Shown here one piece after another: positions 18,016-26,973 of a stretch of DNA of 64,000 nt. The notes below the pieces were generated by a model, which saw only the letters and a list, made by a program, of their open reading frames with translations, was not told the origin of the DNA and did not search any database. Where the stretch lies: NCBI RefSeq assembly GCF_024721265.1, contig NZ_JAMXOC010000001.1:186001-250000 (forward strand), given 5' to 3'. Position 1 is the stretch's first letter; each line of letters begins with the position of its first letter. This DNA comes from Ohessyouella blattaphilus. Lineage in GTDB: Bacteria > Bacillota > Clostridia > Lachnospirales > Lachnospiraceae. Made by a program: the position numbers and the translations under genes.

Positions 18016-19323
18016 CTAGTCTTCAAAAACCGTCTGTCCGGATACCGGTGTTTCTAGCGCCTTAAGTGCTCTTTCCACCAAATTTCGACGGATTTTCTTG
18101 CTTTCCACCTCACCTAAAGTGGGATCACCTAAGGGGTAGGGAATCCCTACCGCCGGAATAATCCTATTCGCGCCAATCGTTAAGGAGATTGGCACTACGG
18201 TACACATATGAACCACAGGAATTCCTACTCGTTCGATTTCCTTTACCATCGTTGCCCCGCAACGTGTACAGGTGCCTCAAGTAGAAGTAAGAATAACTGC
18301 ATCCACCCCATCCGCTAACAACTTCTTACTAAACTCTTCACCAAAAGCTTTGGCATTACCTGTGGATGTTCCCGTTCCCGTTGTGGTTACAAAGTAATTG
18401 GCAAGTTCGCCGATTCTCCCTTCTTTTTCCATTTCTCTAAGCACGTCTAAGGGTATTACTAGGTTAGGATCTTGCAAAACAAACTGCCTATCGTAGCCAC
18501 CATGGACGGTCATAAAATCTTCCGGACTCATGGTATCCATACCGGTAATGTCGTAGATTCCATAACGAGTTGCACTTGAGGACTCTATGTGATCCGGGTT
18601 CCCTTGAGGCACAATCCCCCCTGACGTAACAATGGCAATCTTTATCTTTGACACATCTGTCACCGCCCCGCACGGATCTACTCGGTCAAAGACAGGCATG
18701 GGATAATCGGTGTGATACTCTTCACCCTTTACCTTTCGCAGAAGTTGTTCAATCGCTCTTGTAGAAGCTCTTTCTTCGGCAAAATAATTCACCCGAATAC
18801 CTCGTTCTAAATATCCTTCTTCTGCTGGGCCTAATATTTCTTCACCATTGGCCAGCTTTTTTATCAAAGTCGTAAATACCGGCACTACTTTTCTCATGCC
18901 AGCTGCCGAATTCGGCGTCGCCACTACTAACATATCCTTACGGAACATGTCTGCCCCTGGGTTTTCCTCGTACATCCCTGTTAAAACAGGAATTTCTAGC
19001 TGCTCGGCAACCGCCTTAGCAATGGTCCCACAAGCCACCCCATATCGCCCTGCATTAAATGCCGGTCCAGCAACAAATACATCTGGTTCATATTTTTTTA
19101 CCATTTCCATGATTTCGGCTACCGCCTCATCAATATTCTCACCGAAATAATTATCGCCGCAAATAATTGTGGCTACAATCTCGTAATCTTCTCCTAGAGC
19201 CTGGGCCAAGCTAGCGCCTGGCCCGACCACACCCTCGCGCATCTCAGGACGAACATCGGCTTTTTCTTCGCCACCAATTCCCCCGAAGAATTGATTAATG
19301 TAATGAACGATTCTCTTACTCAT
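18016..19323 (-). CDS. grdB: Glycine/sarcosine/betaine reductase component B, selenocysteine subunit (in-frame UGA)
   Basis: A 435-residue selenoprotein that binds the amine substrate on the component-B pyruvoyl partner and passes a carboxymethyl group to the GrdA selenol. An in-frame UGA at 18279-18277 (residue 349) lies in TST-U-GTCTRCGA. The protein reads on as MVKEIERVGIPVVHMC to a TAG at 18016, exactly as in known GrdB/F/H. Automatic callers would split it into pieces of 348 and 77 residues. HYINQFFGGIGGEEKA, VAGPAFNAGRYGVACG and GNPDHIESSSA resemble glycine-type GrdB most. It starts 14 bases after grdE with AGGAGG. GrdA, GrdC and GrdD are not nearby, so sarcosine or betaine specificity stays possible. 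Confidence 0.93.
18250..18276 (-). promoter_or_regulatory. Candidate bacterial SECIS hairpin in grdB
   Basis: Immediately 3' of the UGA, in the mRNA sense, CGTTGC-GGG-GCAACG forms a perfect 6-bp stem whose loop begins 19 bases after the UGA. Outer ACC/GGT pairing could extend it. Position and G-rich apex fit SelB-dependent recoding hairpins. Identification is by position and fold only. Confidence 0.6.
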
Positions 19324-19337
19324 GATGTTCCTCCTTC

Positions 19338-20624
19338 CTAGTATCCTTTTGCCGCCAAATGATTATAGCCATTAGCAATTGTTGAGGCGATTATAATCTG
19401 TAACTCCGCATCAAAGCTGCCGTCTTCAGCAATACAGCCGGCACTTCCGCCTATCTGTGACTCGATATAGTCTAGCATGCCAATGACTCGGTCCATTGCC
19501 GGAAAATGAAGCATCGCATTCCCCTGACCACAGGATAATAATAAATCCGCCTCCGGAACACTATCTGCTAACGACTGAGATTTCCCGTCTTTTCCCGGGA
19601 ACTCGTCGGTAATAAGTGCCACCTTTACGCCGTGCCTAGTGATTTTTCTGCAGTTCATCATCAAGTCGGTATCCGGATTCCCGTAGCCTTCTTCGGTAAT
19701 AATAACACCATCTAGTCCCATAAACTCCGCCAACTTAGCGGTCATATCCGAACACCTTTCCTTATCTGCAAGAAAGACATTTTCATTGGTCAAAATAACG
19801 CCGATAAAATTCAAATCCTTTCCGTGACGTTTAAACAAATCTTCGATAACCGGATTATTCAAATGATGAAACGTCGTTACCTTATCGCAAGGGGCCACGC
19901 AATTCCCCGAAACAATAGCCCCATCCATGATTTCCTGAGGATACATAAAGGTGGGAATAAATTTCTTCGCATCCACCCCGTAATAATACGTATCATGCAA
20001 AAGCCCCTGTGACTGAAGCATATGCACATAACCAATTCGCGGAAGCTCAGGGTACAGAGCCACTTGTTCTAATAGTGGCTTTGTTTCATAGACAGCCACC
20101 TCATCCGGTTCCACTTCTCTTCCCGCTTTCCCGAGATAAGTGGCCACCTTAAGTCCCGCCAAACGGGCCGCTTCTTCGTAAGCATGGGTTTCCAGCCCTT
20201 CTCGGGGTTCCACCACCACGCAGAGGTTAAACGTCTTCGAAAACGGACAGTAAGCAGCCGCCGGGCCACTCATATCAATCACGCCCTCTTGAAAACCAAC
20301 AATGCGTCCTACCGTTACCACATTGGCTCCTACGAGAGCGTGGGTTCTTCCTTGACCCACCTCGTCAACCTTACTGATAACCCCTGGGAAGATACCCCCA
20401 TTACCACTTACCTTCACCCGGGGCTCAATCACGTCCTTAACCGGCGTGATTCTCGTAGACTCACCTGGTTTGGCAATTTCTACGGACACTTTTAGAAAAC
20501 GCTCATCCTCCATTACCAACTTTTCCACATCTTCCTTGCAGACAATCAGAGTGCTGCCATCAACCCTTGTCTCTCCACCAAATTGGAGATCTTTGATAAA
20601 AATTTTTCCTAATTCGAGCTTCAC
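19338..20624 (-). CDS. grdE: Component B proprotein (alpha/beta precursor, pyruvoyl-forming) of glycine/sarcosine/betaine reductase
   Basis: A 428-residue precursor that is cleaved to give the two smaller component-B subunits. The cleavage cysteine becomes a pyruvoyl group that forms a Schiff base with the substrate amine. The motif SGNCVAPCDK places that cysteine at residue 242, the position I recall for GrdE of Clostridium sticklandii. GTG start at 20624 with AGGAGG eight bases upstream. The gene follows grdX by 30 bases and precedes grdB by 14. In most glycine reductase operons grdA sits between grdE and grdB; here it does not, an order more usual for sarcosine or betaine B components. Confidence 0.92.
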   Translation of the reverse strand: MKLELGKIFIKDLQFGGETRVDGSTLIVCKEDVEKLVMEDERFLKVSVEIAKPGESTRITPVKDVIEPRVKVSGNGGIFPGVISKVDEVGQGRTHALVGANVVTVGRIVGFQEGVIDMSGPAAAYCPFSKTFNLCVVVEPREGLETHAYEEAARLAGLKVATYLGKAGREVEPDEVAVYETKPLLEQVALYPELPRIGYVHMLQSQGLLHDTYYYGVDAKKFIPTFMYPQEIMDGAIVSGNCVAPCDKVTTFHHLNNPVIEDLFKRHGKDLNFIGVILTNENVFLADKERCSDMTAKLAEFMGLDGVIITEEGYGNPDTDLMMNCRKITRHGVKVALITDEFPGKDGKSQSLADSVPEADLLLSCGQGNAMLHFPAMDRVIGMLDYIESQIGGSAGCIAEDGSFDAELQIIIASTIANGYNHLAAKGY

Positions 20625-20654
20625 TCAACTCTCCTCCTTTCGTTATTGCTATTT

Positions 20655-21047
20655 TTATAGACGCTCTATTGCTGGTTCCATAAGTGACAAATCCACTGTC
20701 CGAAAATCCTCTCTTGAACGCTCACTCCACGCAGGTATTTCACGGCATTCATAAAACTTGTGATATGCCGCCATTGCCCTTTCAATAAGCTCAATACTGT
20801 TCATATCAAGCGCTCCCCGTTTTTCAACTCGTTCTAATATAATCGTCTTAAAAGGAGTCTGATTAGGCTTTAAGCTTCCTGACATAGGATGAGTAAGTAG
20901 TCTATATTCTGTCTGCAGAGCGTCTCGTGTCCGAAGCAAAACTTCACCGTACTCCGCTAAGAGCTCCACTTGAAACCCTTCGCCAAACCGTTCGGCCACT
21001 CTCTCATTATTCGTGATTATGAGAATATTCTCTCTCTTTCTCAGCAT
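20655..21047 (-). CDS. grdX: GrdX-family protein
   Basis: A 130-residue protein of unknown function that usually leads glycine reductase operons. The N-terminus ENILIITNNERVAERF matches the GrdX pattern of a short beta strand followed by TNN. The ATG at 21047 has AAAGGAG upstream; the longer open frame to 21104 would run through the palindromic operator at 21062-21077 and is unlikely. It is the first gene of grdX-grdE-grdB. Identity rests on the N-terminal motif, length and position. Confidence 0.8.
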   Translation of the reverse strand: MLRKRENILIITNNERVAERFGEGFQVELLAEYGEVLLRTRDALQTEYRLLTHPMSGSLKPNQTPFKTIILERVEKRGALDMNSIELIERAMAAYHKFYECREIPAWSERSREDFRTVDLSLMEPAIERL

Positions 21048-21061
21048 GGCTTTCTCCTTTA

Positions 21062-21077
21062 AGTTATCACGATAACT
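21062..21077 (-). promoter_or_regulatory. Candidate TetR operator upstream of grdX
   Basis: AGTTATC-AC-GATAACT, with perfect 7-bp half-sites around a 2-base centre. It lies 15 bases upstream of the grdX ATG, just before its Shine-Dalgarno sequence. Related sites lie in the promoters of the NSS gene (23412-23425) and the tetR gene (about 21890-21902). I could not define a clear -35/-10 pair here. Confidence 0.65.
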
Positions 21078-21147
21078 AAACCTTAAAAGAAACGCGCGGC
21101 ACATCAGAAATAACTATATTTCGTCGCACTGAAATGCTCGCGCTATC

Positions 21148-21843
21148 CTATTTACTACGCTTAATATTTAGGGGATCTTTAGCATACATACACACAATGT
21201 CGGTGATGCAATCCACCACTTCTGTCACCAATTGCTCTACATCAATCTTCTTTTTTTCGCCCTTTTCCCGTTGTTCCAAAACTCCTTTGAAGATGCCTTT
21301 AAAACAGTATACACTCATGTGATTCATCCGAATGGCATTATCCAAAGTAATAACTCCCGCCTCCAAACAACGCAGCGACATATAGAAATCGCGTTTGACA
21401 AAATCCCCCTCTTGGAGCATATATTGCAGATAACCACTTAAAATCTGCAATTCTTCCGGAAACATCTCGTAATACTCTCTAAGAGCCTCTGGTAAATGCT
21501 TGCTTTGGGTCCCAAAGAATATACAATCAAAGGCCTCTGGCGTAGTAAATGCCTGTCTCGAAAAACACTCCCAAACACCGATATGGCTTTCCCAAACATT
21601 ATTCCAGGCGCCTTCATGACCTCGCAAATCCTCCAGATAGTCCTGCAAGTAACCTAGCTGAGCAAAGAATAGCAACTCTTCCAGATTGCTAAAATGCCGA
21701 TAAAGCGAGGTGCTACTGCATCCTAATTCTTTGGCAAGTCGTCTAATCGAAATCGCTTCCGCCCCTTCTTTTTCGAGAATTTCATGGGCTTTTTCTACAT
21801 ATTCCTTTCGACACAAATCCTTAATATGCTTTTCTGTCCTCAT
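21148..21843 (-). CDS. TetR-family transcriptional regulator
   Basis: A 231-residue regulator with an N-terminal TetR helix-turn-helix (AISIRRLAKELGCSSTSLYRHFSNLEELLFFA, about residues 34-65) and an all-helical ligand domain without further family signature. It lies between the NSS symporter gene and grdX, all on the minus strand. Candidate operators of one type occur at its own promoter and those of its two neighbours, so it likely represses uptake and reduction of the amine substrate. The inducer is presumably that substrate; this is inference. Confidence 0.9.
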   Translation of the reverse strand: MRTEKHIKDLCRKEYVEKAHEILEKEGAEAISIRRLAKELGCSSTSLYRHFSNLEELLFFAQLGYLQDYLEDLRGHEGAWNNVWESHIGVWECFSRQAFTTPEAFDCIFFGTQSKHLPEALREYYEMFPEELQILSGYLQYMLQEGDFVKRDFYMSLRCLEAGVITLDNAIRMNHMSVYCFKGIFKGVLEQREKGEKKKIDVEQLVTEVVDCITDIVCMYAKDPLNIKRSK

Positions 21844-21883
21844 TTTCCTGCCACCTCTCCATAAGTATCGTTCTTCTCCTTAC

Positions 21884-21917
21884 GATAGCATTATCATGAC
21901 AGAACTTCAAGAGCCAG
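21884..21917 (-). promoter_or_regulatory. Candidate tetR promoter with an imperfect operator in its spacer
   Basis: On the minus strand: TTGAAG, a 17-bp spacer, then TATCGT. The spacer contains TGTCATGATAAT, a one-sided match to GTTATC-NN-GATAAC. This repeats the layout seen at the NSS promoter and suggests autoregulation. The -10 is weak. Confidence 0.45.
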
Positions 21918-21918
21918 A

Positions 21919-23316
21919 CTATTTAATGAAACCAAAGACATTTAACAAAATAATAATCATAAATATCGGAACTACTACCATCGTAAGAATTTTTGAGAAC
22001 GAACTTAATTTGCCGTCTCTACCATCCTGGGTAAGTTCCTTCTCATACCCTTTAAAGCCCCATACTTTTGCCACAAAAATGCATGTAAGTAAGCAGCCAG
22101 CCGGAAGCAACACATAACCGGTGAAGCAGTCAAACCAGTCGTACAAGCCATAAAACTCAACGCCCGTTACGTAAGGCCAAGGGATGGAAATATTCTTTAA
22201 TGCTCCAAAGCCTAAAGAGACAAAGATGTTGCCGATAAAAATAATTGCCGCCACAATCAGAACAGCCTTTTTGCGCCCCATCTTAAGCTTCTGCTCTACC
22301 GTCCTCATCGGAATCTCAAAAAACGAAAACAGTGAAGATATAACCGCAAAGGCAAGAGCTAAAAAGAATAGAATGCCAATAAATCTTCCTCCCGGTAATT
22401 TACTGAAAATCCCTGTCATAACTTCAAACACAAGCCCAGGTCCTTTTTGCACATCTACGCCACCGGCAAACGCCGAAGGAATGATTACAAAACCAGCAAG
22501 AATTGCCGCCAGTGTATCGCACACACTAACCCATATAGCATCTGACTTCAAATTGCTCTTATCCGATATATTAGCTCCTAGAGTGGTGAAAATTCCCCAC
22601 CCGATACCTACTGAGAACAAGACCTGGGTCGCGGCATCGGCAAATACTTTAATATTAAACTTGCTAAAATCTGGGAGCAAATAATATTTAAGCCCTTCCT
22701 TCGCGCCCTCGTCCACTGTCAAAGCCCAGATACCACATACAATTAGTAAAACAAAAAGAAGGGGCATCATCACTTTCGTAACTTTTTCAACGATGTTCGT
22801 TATGCCAAAGACTAATAAAGCAGAAACGAAAGCCAGTAAAATAAAAGACCAAACAATCGGTTCTACTGGAGACTGGGTGAATTTTGTAAAGTAATCACCG
22901 CTATTTGTTCCAAAATCGCCGCTGATTATGTACTGCACGGCGTATTTTAGCACCCAACCACCCACAACTACATAATACATGTTAATCATCATGGTACAAA
23001 GATTGGCTATCCAGCCAACAAAGCCCCACTTCTTATTAATCTTTTCGAAAGCAGTGACGGTATCGCTCTTGGAATGACGGCCAATGGCTGTTTCCATCTC
23101 CACCATCGGATGCGCCATAATCGCGATTATAATAATGTATACTAGTAAAAAAATCCCGCCCCCTCCTCGATATGCCAAATAGGGGAATTTCCAGATATTA
23201 CCCAAACCAATTGCTGCACCAGCAGCAACCATGATATAGCCGAACCTCGAATTCCACTGGGCGCTCGCTTGCCCTGGTGAATTAGATACGGTGTTACTAG
23301 GTGTTATCTCACTCAT
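21919..23316 (-). CDS. Neurotransmitter:sodium symporter (NSS/SNF) family amino-acid transporter
   Basis: A 465-residue Na+-coupled symporter of the LeuT fold. TM1 carries GYIMVAAGAAIGLGNIWKFPYLAYRGGGG with the unwound GNIWKFP substrate/Na+ segment. TM6-like FADAATQVLFSVGIGWGIFTTLGAN follows. I chose the ATG at 23316 because AGGAGG lies upstream and the longer frame to 23382 is not family-like. It heads the tetR-grdX-grdE-grdB neighbourhood and probably imports glycine, sarcosine or betaine. A close paralogue lies at 32153-33517; both end in LN(V/C)FGFIK. Confidence 0.92.
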   Translation of the reverse strand: MSEITPSNTVSNSPGQASAQWNSRFGYIMVAAGAAIGLGNIWKFPYLAYRGGGGIFLLVYIIIIAIMAHPMVEMETAIGRHSKSDTVTAFEKINKKWGFVGWIANLCTMMINMYYVVVGGWVLKYAVQYIISGDFGTNSGDYFTKFTQSPVEPIVWSFILLAFVSALLVFGITNIVEKVTKVMMPLLFVLLIVCGIWALTVDEGAKEGLKYYLLPDFSKFNIKVFADAATQVLFSVGIGWGIFTTLGANISDKSNLKSDAIWVSVCDTLAAILAGFVIIPSAFAGGVDVQKGPGLVFEVMTGIFSKLPGGRFIGILFFLALAFAVISSLFSFFEIPMRTVEQKLKMGRKKAVLIVAAIIFIGNIFVSLGFGALKNISIPWPYVTGVEFYGLYDWFDCFTGYVLLPAGCLLTCIFVAKVWGFKGYEKELTQDGRDGKLSSFSKILTMVVVPIFMIIILLNVFGFIK

Positions 23317-23394
23317 ACATCCTTTCCTCCTCAGCCTTTCATCGGCCTCACATTCAACAGTTACCGCCTTGCGCAAGGGCATATTATCTTTTTC

Positions 23395-23435
23395 TATTTG
23401 TAGAATATCATGTTATCGCGATACTTTCAATAATC
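23395..23435 (-). promoter_or_regulatory. NSS gene promoter with TetR-type operator in the spacer
   Basis: On the minus strand: TTGAAA, a 17-bp spacer, TATTCT. The spacer holds the palindromic core TATCGCGATA (operator AGTATC-GC-GATAAC, 23412-23425). A repressor bound there would block RNA polymerase. The predicted start lies some 70 bases upstream of the ATG. Confidence 0.7.
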
Positions 23436-23588
23436 TTTGTCTATTTCTTGACATTTCACGAATTTCAGAGCTTTTTATTGTGCATTATTTATATTTATCT
23501 GTATTTATACTATTTTTTATTTACTTTTATGTCATTTATCTGCCTGTTTTCTACTATTTATTCATGTAATCGCGAAAACTTCTGCTTT
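23436..23588 (+). other. Gene-free AT-rich stretch
   Basis: Part of the 479-base gap between the NSS and NhaC-type genes. It is strongly T-rich on the plus strand. I see no reading frame with a ribosome binding site, no RNA-gene signature and no clear promoter here. Confidence 0.5.
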
Positions 23589-23698
23589 TTACATAAAATA
23601 GAATTTGCCTTGGCAAATTCTTGCGCCTTCGGCGTGTGCTGTTGCACAAAATTCCTATCGCCGAAGTGCGCATCCTTAGCGGAGCGCTTTTTATGTAA
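23589..23698. repeat. 110-bp structured element with 10-bp terminal inverted repeats
   Basis: Bounded by TTACATAAAA (23589-23598) and its exact complement TTTTATGTAA (23689-23698). Inside are a perfect hairpin GAATTTGCC-TT-GGCAAATTC (23601-23620), a small GTGC-TGTT-GCAC hairpin, and paired arms TTCGGCG and CGCCGAA. The whole could fold as a branched, cloverleaf-like RNA or be a short palindromic mobile repeat (MITE-like). No coding sequence. No second copy was seen in this window. Confidence 0.6.
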
Positions 23699-23731
23699 TA
23701 GGAAAGTTCTTTGAACTTTCCTATTACATAA
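23691..23731. repeat. Perfect 19-bp inverted repeat with 3-base loop
   Basis: The arms 23691-23709 and 23713-23731 are exact complements around TTT. The left arm shares TTATGTAA with the right terminal repeat of the 110-bp element, so that strand can pair either with 23589-23598 or with the downstream arm, but not both. Confidence 0.8.
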
Positions 23732-23775
23732 AAAACAGCGATATTGTCAGCTACTATCAGCCAAACAATATCGCT
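23730..23775 (-). terminator. Rho-independent terminator of the NhaC-type gene
   Basis: AGCGATATTGT (23737-23747) pairs with ACAATATCGCT (23765-23775) in an 11-bp stem. On the minus strand it is followed by TG and six T residues. It lies 21 bases after the stop of the antiporter gene. Confidence 0.8.
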
Positions 23776-23795
23776 ATATTTAAAACAAATAAACC

Positions 23796-25418
23796 TTATT
23801 CAGATTTTGTTTTTTTACGAATTACTAGTAGCGTACCAATCATCAAGACAATTCCAATCGGTAAAGCAATTACTGGTGTCTTCACAAAGCCCGCAACAAT
23901 ATATGTTATAAAAGACACTGCCGCCACCGTAATCGCATATGGCATCTGGGTAGACACGTGATTGACGTGATTACACTGAGCTCCCGCCGAAGCCATAATC
24001 GTGGTATCGGAAATCGGTGAGCAGTGATCGCCGCATACGGCACCCGCCATACAAGCGGCCATCCCCATAACCATCATATTGTGGTCAACCCCTTCAAATA
24101 CTGAAAGGACAATCGGAATCAGAATACCAAACGTTCCCCAGGAAGTCCCGGAAGCAAAGGCTAAGAGGCAAGCCACCAAGAAGATAACCGCTGGTAGGAA
24201 GTACATCAGCTCGGCTGCCGTTCCTGCCATCGCTCCTTCAACGAATTCTTTAAGACCTAAGCTATCGGTCATCGCCTTAAGAGTCCAAGCTAGAGTCAGA
24301 ATCAGAATCGCTGGCACCATGGCCTTAAAGCCATCTGGCACGCAGTTCATCGACTCTCTAAAGCTTAACACTCTTCTGGCAGCGTAAAAGATAATGGTAA
24401 TAACAAACGCGCAGAAGCTTCCATATACCAAGCCGATAGAAGCATCACTTTGAGAAAAAGCTTCCACAAAGTTGGCACCGCTAAAGAAACCTCCCGTGTA
24501 AATCATACCGATGGTACAAGCCACAATCAGAAGCAAAATCGGAAAGACCAAATCAATCACCTTTCCTTTTCCCGCTGGCATCACCTCATCCGTCGTCTGA
24601 TATGGTCTATCTGGTGTCGTATACAAATCACCATTCATAGCATTTTTTTCATGAAGTTTCATCGGGCCGTAATCGAACTTCAACAAAGTAATCGTAATCA
24701 ACATAACAATCGTTAAAAGTGCATAGAAGTTATAAGGAATAGCCTGGATAAAGAGGGAGAACCCATCTTCCCCATCAACGAAACCAGTAACCGCTGCTGC
24801 CCAAGAAGAAATCGGAGCAATAATACACACCGGTGCTGCCGTGGCATCGATTAGATACGCTAGCTTCGCTCTGGATACATTCTGCTTATCGGTAACAGGC
24901 CGCATAACGCTGCCAACCGTCAAGCAGTTAAAGTAGTCATCGATAAAAATCAGGACACCTAAGGCTACGGTAGCTAACTGCACACCCACCCGGGACTTGA
25001 TATGCTTACTAGCCCAGTCCCCAAAAGCCGCGGAACCACCGGCCTTATTCATCATCGCTACCATAATTCCTAGAACCACTAAGAAAACGATAATCCCCAC
25101 ATTGTAGCTATCGGATAAGACACTTACAATGCCGCCTTCAAAAATATGATTAATCGTCCCTTCAAAGCTAGCACCGGAATAGAAAACACCACCGATTAAG
25201 ATCCCGATAAAGAGGGAACTATACACTTCTTTCGTAATCAAGGCTAAAATAATCGCCACTAGGGGCGGAATCACTGCCCAAAAGCTCCCAAACATCGCCG
25301 GAACGTATTCTTCTCCATCTGCCGCCACAACCGGTAGCGCCAGCGAAACGAGAAGCAGTAATACCGCGAATAAACTTCCCCACCATTTTGTCTTTAACTT
25401 TACTCTCTTCATATTCAT
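23796..25418 (-). CDS. NhaC-family Na+/H+ antiporter
   Basis: A 540-residue integral membrane antiporter of the NhaC family, exchanging Na+ for protons or carrying organic-acid/amine counter-ions. After a signal-like first helix (WWGSLFAVLLLLVSLALPVVA) come about a dozen hydrophobic segments. Conserved stretches are VFLVVLGIMVAMMNKAGGS, FIDDYFNCLTVGSVMRPVTD and CGDHCSPISDTTIMASAGA. The ATG at 25418 follows AAGGAG by four to five bases; the ATG at 25412 is nearly as good. It is divergent from gdhA and shares a 157-base promoter region with it. Confidence 0.87.
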   Translation of the reverse strand: MNMKRVKLKTKWWGSLFAVLLLLVSLALPVVAADGEEYVPAMFGSFWAVIPPLVAIILALITKEVYSSLFIGILIGGVFYSGASFEGTINHIFEGGIVSVLSDSYNVGIIVFLVVLGIMVAMMNKAGGSAAFGDWASKHIKSRVGVQLATVALGVLIFIDDYFNCLTVGSVMRPVTDKQNVSRAKLAYLIDATAAPVCIIAPISSWAAAVTGFVDGEDGFSLFIQAIPYNFYALLTIVMLITITLLKFDYGPMKLHEKNAMNGDLYTTPDRPYQTTDEVMPAGKGKVIDLVFPILLLIVACTIGMIYTGGFFSGANFVEAFSQSDASIGLVYGSFCAFVITIIFYAARRVLSFRESMNCVPDGFKAMVPAILILTLAWTLKAMTDSLGLKEFVEGAMAGTAAELMYFLPAVIFLVACLLAFASGTSWGTFGILIPIVLSVFEGVDHNMMVMGMAACMAGAVCGDHCSPISDTTIMASAGAQCNHVNHVSTQMPYAITVAAVSFITYIVAGFVKTPVIALPIGIVLMIGTLLVIRKKTKSE

Positions 25419-25490
25419 AACTCTCCTTTTCTCTCTATAATAAGTTTTATCATATGCCCCCTCTTCCGTCAATTACTTTAACGTTTTAAC

Positions 25491-26910
<1,420 letters not shown>

Positions 26911-26921
26911 GTAAGCAATGC

Positions 26922-26950
26922 TTGAAATTAATCTCACCCTAGACTATACT
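26922..26950 (+). promoter_or_regulatory. MATE gene promoter embedded in the gdhA terminator
   Basis: TTGAAA (26922-26927), a 17-bp spacer, TATACT (26945-26950). The -10 sits in the loop of the gdhA terminator hairpin, whose left arm is the promoter spacer. Predicted start near 26957, about 17 bases before the MATE ATG, so the short leader contains the right arm of the hairpin and its GTGAGG ribosome site. Confidence 0.65.
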
Positions 26951-26973
26951 CTAGTCTAGAGTGAGGTTTTTTT
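26933..26973 (+). terminator. gdhA terminator whose right arm holds the MATE ribosome binding site
   Basis: CTCACCCTAGACT (26933-26945) pairs with AGTCTAGAGTGAG (26953-26965) with one mismatch, followed by seven T residues (26967-26973). The next base is the A of the MATE ATG. The only Shine-Dalgarno candidate, GTGAGG, lies at the base of the right arm. Confidence 0.8.

Noticed and set aside
18016-18276. A separate short gene or a pseudogene fragment after grdB
   Set aside because: Frame and homology continue without a break across the UGA, and the UGA sits at the conserved selenocysteine site, so it is one intact gene.
23317-23436. Glycine riboswitch in the NSS leader
   Set aside because: The leader is short and I do not see the conserved aptamer core; control appears to be by the promoter operator.
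23563-23731. CRISPR array or tandem repeats
   Set aside because: The repeats are inverted, not regularly spaced direct repeats, and there are no cas genes.
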